NCBI GenBank assembly: GCA_028865375.1
Contig: JAGWKJ010000012.1
Coordinates: 1-17,373, forward strand
Reading direction: 5' to 3'
DNA: 17,373 nucleotides
From: Hyphomicrobiales bacterium
GTDB lineage: Bacteria; Pseudomonadota; Alphaproteobacteria; Rhizobiales; Beijerinckiaceae
Numbering within the stretch: the stretch's first letter is position 1; every line of letters begins with the position of its first letter. Positions 7,486 through 15,798 of this stretch are shown piece after piece. Both the position numbers and the translations under genes were made by a program. The notes beneath the pieces are model-generated. The model was given only the letters and a program-made list of their open reading frames with translations, was not told where the DNA came from and did no database searches.

Positions 7486-9090
7486 GTGATCCGCAATCCC
7501 ATCCTGCCGGGCTTCAACCCGGATCCGTCGATCTGCCGCGTCGGCGACGAATATTTCGTCGCCACGTCCACGTTCGAGTGGCAGCCCGGCGTGCGCATCC
7601 ACCGCTCGCGCGATCTCGCGAACTGGGAGCTCGTCGCGCTGCCGCTCGACCGCGCGGATCTGCTCGACATGCGCGGCGAGCCGGATTCCTGCGGCATCTG
7701 GGCGCCGTGCCTGTCGTACGCCGACGGCCTGTTCTGGCTCGTCTACACCGACGTGAAGCGCTACGACGGCAACTTCAAGGACGCGCACAACTACGTCGTC
7801 GCGGCGCCCGACGTGCGCGGCCCCTGGAGCGCGCGCTCGCACGTCAATTCGTCCGGCTTCGATCCCTCGCTGTTCCACGACGACGACGGCCGCAAGTGGT
7901 TCCTCAACATGATGTGGGACCATCGCGGCGGCTCGGTCGGCGGACATCCGGTCGCGCCCTCGTTCGCGGGCATCCTGCTGCAGGAATGGGACCCGGGGAC
8001 GCGGCGCCTCGTGGGCGCCCCGCGCAACATATTCGCCGGCAGCGACCTCGGCCTCGTCGAGGGGCCCCACCTCGCCAAGCGCGACGGCTGGTATCACCTC
8101 ACCGTCGCGGAGGGCGGCACCGGCTACGGCCACGCGGTGACGATGGCGCGCTCGCGCCGCATCGAGGGCCCCTACGAGCTGCATCCGGCCAAGCACGTCG
8201 TCACCTCGAAGGACGCGCCCGACGCCGCCTTGCAACGCGCCGGCCACGGCCAGTTCGTCGAGACGCCCGATGGCCAAGTCTACATGGTCCACCTGTGCTC
8301 GCGCCCGCTGCCGGGCACGCGCCGTTCGCCGCTCGGCCGCGAGACCGCGATCCAGCGCTGCGTCTGGCGCGACGGTTGGCTGTGGCTGGCCGACGGCGGC
8401 GCGACGCCGGCGCCCGAGGTCGCCGCGCCCGATCCCGCCGCGACGACCGCGGCGCCGAAACCGGAGCGCGTCGACTTCCGGGGCCTTTCGCGGCTGCCGC
8501 CCGCGTTCCAATGGCTCCGCACGCCGGAGCATGCGCGCATCTTCGCGCTCGGCGAGGGCGGCCTACGCCTGTTCGGCCGCGAGTCGATCGGCTCGTGGTT
8601 CGACCAGGCGCTGGTGGCGCGCCGCCAGGAACACCACGCCTATCGCGCCGAGACCGAAGTGACGTTCGATCCCGCTTCGGTGCAGCAGGCGGCGGGGCTG
8701 ACGACCTATTACAACCGGCACAAATTCTTCTTCTGCGGCGTCACGTTGCGCGAGGGGATCGGTCGCTGCCTGACGATGTTCGGCTGCGAAGGCGACTGGC
8801 CGGACGGCCGGCTGACCTTTCATCTCGCGGCGCCGATCCCGCTGCCGGGCGACGGCGCGGTCGGACTCGCGGTCGAATGCGCGGGCGCGACGCAACGCTT
8901 TCAATTGCGGGACGGCGACGGCGCCTGGCGCGACGTCGGGCCGGCGCTCGACGCCAGCCTGCTGTCGGACGAGGCGGGGCGCGGCGAGCATGGCAGCTTC
9001 ACCGGCAATTTCGTCGGCATGGCCGCCTTCGACGTCACCGGCGGCGGCCGCCACGCCGATTTCGCGCGCTTCGACTACGAACCGCGCTGA
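7486..9090 (+). CDS. xynB: GH43 beta-xylosidase (SXA/XynB type), cytoplasmic
   Basis: Glycoside hydrolase (534 aa) predicted to release D-xylose from the non-reducing end of short xylo-oligosaccharides with inversion; side activity on arabinosides is usual. The five-bladed catalytic domain (about 1-310) contains the expected triad: general base D13 in NPDPS, pKa modulator D126 in GFDPSLF, and general acid E192 in VEGPHL. The C-terminal beta-sandwich (about 335-534) contains AGLTTYYN, GSFTGNFVG and DFARFDYE, as in Selenomonas SXA; length is nearly identical to that family. No signal peptide, so the substrate must be imported. The GTG at 7486, 4 nt after the ATPase stop, is the only start leaving the conserved RNPILPGFNPDP N-terminus intact; its ribosome site is weak, suggesting coupling to the upstream gene. 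Confidence 0.93.
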   Translation: MIRNPILPGFNPDPSICRVGDEYFVATSTFEWQPGVRIHRSRDLANWELVALPLDRADLLDMRGEPDSCGIWAPCLSYADGLFWLVYTDVKRYDGNFKDAHNYVVAAPDVRGPWSARSHVNSSGFDPSLFHDDDGRKWFLNMMWDHRGGSVGGHPVAPSFAGILLQEWDPGTRRLVGAPRNIFAGSDLGLVEGPHLAKRDGWYHLTVAEGGTGYGHAVTMARSRRIEGPYELHPAKHVVTSKDAPDAALQRAGHGQFVETPDGQVYMVHLCSRPLPGTRRSPLGRETAIQRCVWRDGWLWLADGGATPAPEVAAPDPAATTAAPKPERVDFRGLSRLPPAFQWLRTPEHARIFALGEGGLRLFGRESIGSWFDQALVARRQEHHAYRAETEVTFDPASVQQAAGLTTYYNRHKFFFCGVTLREGIGRCLTMFGCEGDWPDGRLTFHLAAPIPLPGDGAVGLAVECAGATQRFQLRDGDGAWRDVGPALDASLLSDEAGRGEHGSFTGNFVGMAAFDVTGGGRHADFARFDYEPR

Positions 9091-9092
9091 CA

Positions 9093-9114
9093 CGCCGGCG
9101 GTCTCCCGCCGGCG
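9093..9114. terminator. hairpin in the convergent junction, candidate bidirectional terminator
   Basis: A perfect 9-bp stem (CGCCGGCGG at 9093-9101, CCGCCGGCG at 9106-9114) with loop TCTC sits in the 36-nt gap between the stop codons of the xylosidase and of the minus-strand binding protein. The position favours a terminator serving both units. No T-tract follows on either strand, so it would be an imperfect intrinsic terminator. Confidence 0.5.
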
Positions 9115-9126
9115 CCGCGCGGAACG

Positions 9127-10233
9127 TTACTTGACGCCCCAGATCGCCTTGTAATGGTCGCGGTAGCCGTTGCCGGGATCGAACACGTTGCGCTTGCCGC
9201 CGTCGAATTGGACGTTGTCTGGCATCACGAGGTGGATCTTCGACACGTAGCCGGACCATGGCTGCTTGGCGAAGGCGCGGTTCAGCTCGTCGACCAGCTG
9301 CCAGCCCTGCATGTTCAGCGGCTCGGGCACCGTGCCGAGCTGGAACTGCTTGGCGCGGATGCGCTGATAGGCGGATTCCGAGCCGTCGCCGGCGGAGATG
9401 TTGTAGGGCGGACCGTCGCCCTTCTTGCCGGCGGCGGCCAGCGAGGGCCCCATGAAGTCGAAATACAGGTCGTTGATCGCGAGGCTGTAGGTCCACTTGT
9501 CCCCGTATTTCTGGAGCAGCGTGGTGGTGAGCTGCGGCATGCGCTGCGAGGATTCGCCGATCGGGCTGTCGACGTATTCGAGCACCTTGCAGCCGCCGCA
9601 TTTCTTGATGACGGCCTCCATCGCCTTCGCCTTGAACACGGCGATGGCGTATTCGCTGTCGGTGAAGATGACGACGCCGGCCTTGCCGCCCGACTTGGCG
9701 ATCGCCTCGTAGGCGGCGGTGTTCGACACGTCCTGCGGCAGCGTGGTCACGTTGGCGAAGATGCCGGCCTCGGGCTCGGGGCCGGGCTTGGTGCCAGAAT
9801 GCCAGCCCACCACCGCCACCCCGGCCTTGGCCGCGGCGTCGAAGGCGACCTTCTGTTCGGACGTGTCGAAGCCGCCGACCACGATGCCGTCCGGCTTCAG
9901 CGTCAGCGCCTGGTTCATCGCGGCGGTGCGGCCCGACACCGTGCCCTGCCCGTCGATGACCGTCAGCGTCCAGCCGGCCGCCTTGGCGGCTTCCTTCACG
10001 CCTTCGGACGCGCCGAGGATGCCGCCGTTCTTCAGGTCGCCGGCGACGTAGACGATCTTCTTGCCGGCGGCGATCTTGGGCCCTGTCGTCGGCCCGTCCC
10101 ATTTGTTCGCGCGCGCGGTGGCGGCGTTGGCGGCCTTGGTCGCCATGTCGACGAAGGCGTCCGCGCGCGCCAGCGCCGTGCCCGCCAGCGCGGCGACGCC
10201 CGCGAGCAACGCGGTCTTGGTGAACTTGTTCAT
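9127..10233 (-). CDS. sugar ABC transporter substrate-binding protein (CUT2, RbsB-like)
   Basis: Periplasmic binding protein (368 aa) of the COG1879 Peripla_BP_4 type. Signal peptide 1-23 (FTKTALLAGVAALAG core, cleavage near ARA). The first lobe begins GKKIVYVAGDLKNGG (58-72) and has the usual LTLKPDGIVVGGFD strand (110-123); the second lobe contains VVIFTDSEYAI and SLAINDLYFDFM. Odd for the class is a CGGC pair (C212, C215), the only cysteines, able to form a local disulfide. The protein is longer than RbsB because of an N-terminal extension and C-terminal tail. Start at 10233 has GGAGGGA before it and overlaps the permease stop as ATGA. Context (idnD, gntK and GntR-type regulator) suggests a sugar acid such as gluconate, idonate or ketogluconate as ligand; a pentose or hexose is not excluded. 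Confidence 0.9.
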   Translation of the reverse strand: MNKFTKTALLAGVAALAGTALARADAFVDMATKAANAATARANKWDGPTTGPKIAAGKKIVYVAGDLKNGGILGASEGVKEAAKAAGWTLTVIDGQGTVSGRTAAMNQALTLKPDGIVVGGFDTSEQKVAFDAAAKAGVAVVGWHSGTKPGPEPEAGIFANVTTLPQDVSNTAAYEAIAKSGGKAGVVIFTDSEYAIAVFKAKAMEAVIKKCGGCKVLEYVDSPIGESSQRMPQLTTTLLQKYGDKWTYSLAINDLYFDFMGPSLAAAGKKGDGPPYNISAGDGSESAYQRIRAKQFQLGTVPEPLNMQGWQLVDELNRAFAKQPWSGYVSKIHLVMPDNVQFDGGKRNVFDPGNGYRDHYKAIWGVK

Positions 10234-11333
10234 ACGTTCCCTCCCGTTTGCGCCGGCGGCGCGGGTTTCGCGTCCCCGACGTTGGTTTGCGCCGGTTCCG
10301 CGGGCGCGCGCGTCGATCCGACCGCGCGCCGTCTCTGCGCGTAGCCGGCGATGCCGATGGCGACGAGCAGCGTCGCGCCGTTGAACAGCGGCTCGACGAA
10401 GAAGCTCGCGCCCAATTGCTGGATGCCCGCGATCCCGATCGCCAGGATCGCGACGCCCACCAGCGTGCCCCAGACGTTGACGCGGCCCGGCTTGATCGTC
10501 GTCGAGCCGAGGAACGCGCCCACCAGCGCGGGCAGCAGGTATTCGAGCCCCACGCTCGCCTGCCCGATGCGCAGCCGCGCCGCCAAGAGGACGCCCGCGA
10601 AGCCCGTCAGCAGGCCCGACGCGACGAAGGCCAGCATCGTGTAACGGCGCACCGGCACGCCATTCAGCGCGGCCGCCTTCGGGTTGGCGCCGATGGCGTA
10701 GAAATAGCGGCCGATCGGCAGGTATTCGAGCGCGATCCACATCGCCAACGCGAGCGCCAGCACGTAGAAGCCGGTGACCGGCAGGCCCAGCACGTAGGCC
10801 GCCGACAGCGCGTAGAACGCGTCGGGCGCGACGCCGACGATCTGCCGCCCTTGGCTGTGCCACATCGCTATCGAATAGAGGATCGTGCCGGTGCCCAGCG
10901 TCGCGATGAAGGAATCGATCTGCGCCACTTCCACCAGCGCGCCGTTGAGCAGGCCGACGAGCCCGCCGAGCGCGATCACGACGACGACCGCGACGGGCCA
11001 GGGAACGCCGTAGTTCACCTGCAGGCTGATCGCCAGGATGTGCCACAGCACGATGCCGTAGCCCACGGTGAGGTCGATCTTGCCGGTCGCCATCGGGATC
11101 ATCACCGCCAGCGACAGGATCGCGATGATCGACTTGTCGGAGACGATCGACCGAAGATTCAGCAGCGTGGGGAACGTGTCGGGCAGCAGCAGCGCGAAGA
11201 ACACCGCGAGCAGCGCCGCCAGGATGGGCAGGCCGTAGACGGGTGCGTAGCGCTTCGCCCGGTCGAGCGGCGACAGCCCGGCGAGATCGGCGCGGGTCGG
11301 TTCCATCGCGGTCGACTTGATCGAAGAGGCCAT
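10230..11333 (-). CDS. sugar ABC transporter permease (CUT2, RbsC/XylH-like)
   Basis: Inner-membrane permease (367 aa) with roughly eight to ten hydrophobic helices, probably acting as a homodimer with the dual ATPase encoded upstream. Family marks are TGKIDLTVGYG (83-93, usually GGIDLSVG), the NGALVEVAQIDSFIATLGTG block, and the cytoplasmic coupling region YAIGANPKAAALNGVPVRRY. The C-terminal 30 residues are a Pro/Ala-rich, probably disordered cytoplasmic tail. GGGAG about 9 nt upstream of 11333 supports this start; a second Met (residue 10) is possible. Stop overlaps the binding-protein start by ATGA, and the ATPase gene ends 10 nt upstream. Confidence 0.92.
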   Translation of the reverse strand: MASSIKSTAMEPTRADLAGLSPLDRAKRYAPVYGLPILAALLAVFFALLLPDTFPTLLNLRSIVSDKSIIAILSLAVMIPMATGKIDLTVGYGIVLWHILAISLQVNYGVPWPVAVVVVIALGGLVGLLNGALVEVAQIDSFIATLGTGTILYSIAMWHSQGRQIVGVAPDAFYALSAAYVLGLPVTGFYVLALALAMWIALEYLPIGRYFYAIGANPKAAALNGVPVRRYTMLAFVASGLLTGFAGVLLAARLRIGQASVGLEYLLPALVGAFLGSTTIKPGRVNVWGTLVGVAILAIGIAGIQQLGASFFVEPLFNGATLLVAIGIAGYAQRRRAVGSTRAPAEPAQTNVGDAKPAPPAQTGGNV

Positions 11334-11343
11334 CGCGCGCTCC

Positions 11344-12861
<1,518 letters not shown>

Positions 12862-12906
12862 GTCGTCAAGTTGCGCCCTTCATGCGAGGCTTCGCCATGC
12901 GGCTGG

Positions 12907-12922
12907 AGGTTACCGATAACAT
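12907..12922 (-). promoter_or_regulatory. GntR/IdnR-type operator in front of the CUT2 importer operon
   Basis: Read on the minus strand the site is ATGTTATCGGTAACCT, with the perfect-armed core GTTA-N4-TAAC at 12909-12920. It matches the E. coli GntR/IdnR consensus as I recall it (ATGTTA-N4-TAACAT) at 11 of 12 arm positions. It covers the -10 box and the end of the spacer of the promoter described separately, a position that gives repression by blocking polymerase. The adjacent LacI-family gene at 12974-14041 is the obvious candidate for the protein that binds it. Confidence 0.75.
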
Positions 12923-12935
12923 TCCAGATTGGCAA
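12907..12935 (-). promoter_or_regulatory. sigma70-type promoter of the CUT2 importer operon
   Basis: On the minus strand, TTGCCA (-35, bases 12935-12930) is followed after exactly 17 nt by TAACCT (-10, bases 12912-12907). The GntR-type operator overlaps it. The -35 end also touches a palindrome AAGCGCTT (12934-12941), which has the AANCGNTT core common to many LacI-family sites but without matching flanks. The leader to the ATG at 12861 is about 40 nt. Confidence 0.6.
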
Positions 12936-12973
12936 GCGCTTCGCGGGTTCCACAGGCCGTTCGCGGGGCCCGC

Positions 12974-14041
12974 TCATGCGGTCTCGCGGACGACGAGGCG
13001 GAACGGGATTTCGACCGTCGCCGACCTCCGCCGGCGCCCCTCCTTGCGGGCCGCCAGGGCGCCCAGCGCCGCGTCCGCGGCGGCGCGTCCGATCGCGGCG
13101 CAATCGACGGCGATCGTGGTCAGCCGCGGGTGACAGCAGCGCGCGACGTCGAAATCGCCGAAGCCGGCGATGGCGATGCGTCCCGGCACGTCGATCCCCC
13201 GCCGCTGGCATTGGGCCAGCACGCCGAACGCCGACAGGTCGGAGACGCACGCGATGGCGTCGACGACGGGCCAGCGCGCGAGCATCGCGTCCAGCGCCTC
13301 GGCGCCCTGGTCCATCGTGACCGGCGGCCGGCCGACCAGCACGACGCGGTCCGCCGCGAGTCCGAGCGCCCGCGCGGCCTTCTTGAAGCCGGCCCTCCGC
13401 TCGGCGCCGCGGGTGTCAAAATTCGTGGCGCCGCCGACGAAGCCGGGACGCCTCCGGCCGACGGCGTGCAAGTGCCGGACCATCGCCGCGCCCGCGGCCT
13501 CGTTGGAGAAACCGACCACGTCGCCGAGCGGACGGGCGGGCAGATCCCAAGTCTCGACGATCGGCGCATCGGCGCTCTCGAGCAGGCGGCGGGTGCGGTC
13601 CGAATGGACGCCGCCCGTCAGGACGATGGCCTCCGGCCGCCGCATCAGGAACGCGGCGACGAGCTCCTCCTCGCGCTCCAGCGAATATTCGGTGTCGCCG
13701 ATCAGCATTTGCAAGCCGGCGGCGTCGAACCGCTCCGTCATGCCGCGGACGGTGTCGGCGAAATTCGAGTTGTCGAGCGAGGGCACCAGCGCGGCGACGA
13801 ACCCGGACCTGCGCGTCGCGAACACGCGCGCCGTCGCGTCGGGCACGTAGCCGACCTCGCGCACGACCGTGAGGATGCGGTCGCGCGTCGCCTCGGCGAC
13901 CGACGAGCTGTCCTTCAGCGCGCGCGACACCGTCATCGCCGAGACGCCCGCCAGGCGCGCGACGCTTTGCATCGTCGCGGCGCCCTCGGGTTTGCGACCC
14001 CGGGTCTTCGCCGGGCTTCCCCCGCCCCTCCGCCGAGCCAT
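12974..14041 (-). CDS. LacI-family transcriptional repressor, GntR (gluconate) type
   Basis: DNA-binding repressor (355 aa). After a basic, Gly/Arg-rich tail of about 22 residues comes the LacI helix-turn-helix and hinge (23-70): TMQSVARLAGVSAMTVSRAL then GYVPDATAR. The rest is the periplasmic-binding-like effector domain; TWDLPARPLGDVVGFSNEAA is characteristic of the GntR/IdnR branch, which senses gluconate, 5-ketogluconate or phosphogluconate. The ATG at 14041 is chosen because AGGTG lies about 7 nt before it; a TTG at 14062 in frame would add seven residues with no better signal. It lies between gluconokinase (82 nt upstream) and the importer (112 nt downstream), all on the same strand. 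Matching operators in front of itself and the importer suggest autoregulation and control of uptake. Confidence 0.92.
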   Translation of the reverse strand: MARRRGGGSPAKTRGRKPEGAATMQSVARLAGVSAMTVSRALKDSSSVAEATRDRILTVVREVGYVPDATARVFATRRSGFVAALVPSLDNSNFADTVRGMTERFDAAGLQMLIGDTEYSLEREEELVAAFLMRRPEAIVLTGGVHSDRTRRLLESADAPIVETWDLPARPLGDVVGFSNEAAGAAMVRHLHAVGRRRPGFVGGATNFDTRGAERRAGFKKAARALGLAADRVVLVGRPPVTMDQGAEALDAMLARWPVVDAIACVSDLSAFGVLAQCQRRGIDVPGRIAIAGFGDFDVARCCHPRLTTIAVDCAAIGRAAADAALGALAARKEGRRRRSATVEIPFRLVVRETA

Positions 14042-14074
14042 GGCTGTCACCTGCGCAATCAAGCGTTGCGGCCG

Positions 14075-14090
14075 ATGGGATCGGTAACAC
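14075..14090 (+). promoter_or_regulatory. second GntR-type operator, upstream of the repressor gene
   Basis: The plus strand reads ATGGGATCGGTAACAC. It shares 12 of 16 positions with the importer operator, including an exact 9-base core ATCGGTAAC, and 13 of 16 with a hybrid ideal site. One arm (TAACA) is good, the other is decayed (GGA for TTA), so binding may be weaker. It lies 33 nt before the repressor ATG, in the 82-nt gap after the gluconokinase stop, a position suited to autoregulation. Confidence 0.5.
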
Positions 14091-14123
14091 GAGCCGATCG
14101 GGTTGGGAAACAGCGCGCGCCGG

Positions 14124-14651
14124 CTAAGGAACGCGCCCCAGCGCGGCGACGAGCGCGGGGATTTCCTCGGCGAGGTCGCCGTCGGCGGGAACCGTCAGCA
14201 CGTCGGGTTCGCCGCTTGGATCTTCGAGCGTCGCGAACTGGCTGTCGACCAGCGAAGCGGGCATGAAATGGCCCTTGCGGGCGGCGAGGCGCGCGCGCAT
14301 CGCTTCCGGGTCGGCCGCGATGTGGACGAAGCGCAGGCGGGCGCCGGCGGCGGCGCGCAATCGGTCGCGATAGGCGCCGCGCAAGGCCGAACAGGCGACC
14401 ACCACGCCGCGGCCGCGCGCGAGCTCGTCGGCGAGCCTCGCGCCGATGCGGTCGAGCCATGGCCGACGGTCGTCGTCGGTCAGCGGATGGCCGGCCGCCA
14501 TCTTAGCGCGCGCTTCGGGCGAATGCAGGTCGTCGCCCTCGACGAAATCGACGCCGAGCGCCTGCGCGAGACGCCGGCCGACCGTCGTCTTGCCGGCGCC
14601 CGACACGCCCATCACGACGACGGCGAGCGGTTCGGATCCTGCGTCGGGCAT
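14124..14651 (-). CDS. gntK: gluconokinase (GntK/IdnK type)
   Basis: Cytoplasmic kinase (175 aa, normal length) transferring phosphate from ATP to D-gluconate to give 6-phosphogluconate for the Entner-Doudoroff or pentose phosphate route. P-loop GVSGAGKTT at 15-23. The family hallmark EGDDLHSPEARAKMAAG with PLTDDDRRPWL (38-66), the ACSALRGAYRDRLR block (86-99) and RKGHFMPASLVDSQFATLE (125-143) are all present and intact. The start at 14651 has GGAGGAAG about 7 nt before it; the frame continues upstream through the opposite gene only as a GC artefact. It is divergent from idnD and is followed on the same strand by the GntR-type repressor, so it is probably part of the same regulon. Confidence 0.96.
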   Translation of the reverse strand: MPDAGSEPLAVVVMGVSGAGKTTVGRRLAQALGVDFVEGDDLHSPEARAKMAAGHPLTDDDRRPWLDRIGARLADELARGRGVVVACSALRGAYRDRLRAAAGARLRFVHIAADPEAMRARLAARKGHFMPASLVDSQFATLEDPSGEPDVLTVPADGDLAEEIPALVAALGRVP

Positions 14652-14709
14652 CGCGGCTTCCTCCGGCCGGCACCTTATGCCCGCCGACGCCGCGCCGTCA
14701 CGGGGTCGC

Positions 14710-14740
14710 TTGCGCGCGCCCGCCTGCGCGCCTAGCGTCC
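14710..14740 (+). promoter_or_regulatory. possible promoter of idnD in the divergent gntK-idnD region
   Basis: The 108-nt region between the divergent starts contains TTGCGC (14710-14715) and, after 16 nt, CTAGCGTCC (14732-14740). This -10-like string resembles the CTAACGTT of the promoter before the CUT1 operon. No copy of the GTTA-N4-TAAC operator is found in this region, so either the sites are too diverged to see or this pair of genes is controlled differently. The strong ribosome site GGAGG (14750-14754) follows. Confidence 0.3.
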
Positions 14741-14759
14741 CGTCGTTTCGGAGGTTTCC

Positions 14760-15794
14760 ATGCGCGCCGTCGTCCTGCACGCCGCCCACGACCTGCGGGT
14801 CGAGGACCGGGCGCTGCCCGTCTCGCCCGGCCCCGGCGAAGTCCTCGTCAAGATCGGGCGCGGCGGCATCTGCGGCTCCGACCTCCATTACTTCCACGAG
14901 GGCGGCATCGGCGCGGCGATCCGGGTGCGCGAGCCGATCGTGCTCGGCCACGAGATCGCCGGCACGGTCGAGGCGGTCGGCGCCGGCGTCACGCGCGTGG
15001 CGCCGGGCGCGCGCGTCGCGGTGAACCCGTCGCGGCCTTGCGGCGCCTGCCGGTTCTGCCGCGACGGGCTCGCCAACCATTGCACCGACATGCGCTTCTT
15101 CGGCAGCGCCATGCGCTTCCCCCACGTGCAGGGCGCCTTCCGCGAGGCGCTCGTCTGCGACGAGGCGCAGGCCGTGCCGATCGCCGAGGACCTGTCGCTC
15201 GACGAGGCGGCGATGGCCGAGCCGTTGGCAGTCTGCGTCCACGCGGCCCGCCGAGCCGGCGACCTCGTGGGCGCGCGCGTCTTGGTCGCGGGCTGCGGGC
15301 CGATCGGCGCGCTGACGATCCTCGCCGCGCGGCGCGCCGGCGCGGCCGAGATCGTGGCGACCGACGTCGCGCCGGGCGCGCTGGCCTTCGCGCGCAAGGT
15401 CGGCGCCGACGACGCCCGCGACGCCCGCGATTCCGACGCCATCGCGCCGCTCGCGCGCGACAAGGGCCGCTTCGACGTCGCGTTCGAGTGCTCCGGCGCC
15501 GCTCCCGCGCTGCGCTCGGCGATCGAGTGCACGCGGCCGCGCGGCGTCGTCGTGCAGGTCGGCATGGGCGGCGACATGCCGGTCCCGGTGCAGGCCGTGA
15601 CGACCAAGGAGATCGACCTGCGCGGCGCCTTCCGCTTCCATTCCGAGTTCGCGACCGCGGTCGACTGGCTCGGCAAGGGCCTCGTCGACGTGAAGCCGCT
15701 GATCTCCGCGACCCTGCCGTTCGAGCGCGCGCACGAGGCGTTCGACCTCGCCTCAGATCGCGCGCGCGCCATGAAGGTGCAGCTCGCGTTCTGA
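14760..15794 (+). CDS. idnD: L-idonate 5-dehydrogenase (zinc-dependent MDR family)
   Basis: Cytoplasmic dehydrogenase (344 aa) converting L-idonate to 5-keto-D-gluconate with NAD(P)+. Strong similarity to E. coli IdnD can be read directly: RGGICGSDLHYFHEG, CTDMRFFGSAM followed by FPHV, VVVQVGMGG and LRGAFRFHSEF with TAVDWL. Catalytic zinc ligands C38, H64, E65 and E154; structural zinc cysteines C94, C97, C100 and C108. The Rossmann motif is AGCGPIG (177-183), and D202 at the end of the second strand favours NAD+. The start is set by GGAGG 5 nt upstream. Its product needs a 5-ketogluconate reductase (IdnO) to feed the neighbouring gluconokinase; that gene is not in the window. The stop lies 4 nt from the convergent dadA stop, with no visible terminator between. 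Confidence 0.95.
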   Translation: MRAVVLHAAHDLRVEDRALPVSPGPGEVLVKIGRGGICGSDLHYFHEGGIGAAIRVREPIVLGHEIAGTVEAVGAGVTRVAPGARVAVNPSRPCGACRFCRDGLANHCTDMRFFGSAMRFPHVQGAFREALVCDEAQAVPIAEDLSLDEAAMAEPLAVCVHAARRAGDLVGARVLVAGCGPIGALTILAARRAGAAEIVATDVAPGALAFARKVGADDARDARDSDAIAPLARDKGRFDVAFECSGAAPALRSAIECTRPRGVVVQVGMGGDMPVPVQAVTTKEIDLRGAFRFHSEFATAVDWLGKGLVDVKPLISATLPFERAHEAFDLASDRARAMKVQLAF

Positions 15795-15798
15795 GGGC

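Noticed and set aside
5466..7697. Minus-strand open frame of 743 codons opposite a permease, an ATPase and the start of the xylosidase
   Set aside because: Arg/His/Asp-rich sequence with no recognisable domain, antisense to intact genes.
9154..10344. Plus-strand 396-codon frame opposite the CUT2 binding protein
   Set aside because: No motif or ribosome site, and the minus-strand gene has a signal peptide, a strong ribosome site and family blocks.
10231..11340. Possible frameshift or fusion where binding-protein and permease frames run on without an early stop
   Set aside because: The long frames are open only because stops are rare at this GC content; the genes end and start cleanly at an ATGA overlap.
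14042..14062. TTG start giving seven more residues to the GntR-type repressor
   Set aside because: The ATG at 14041 has a suitable AGGTG spacing, and the extra residues add nothing conserved.
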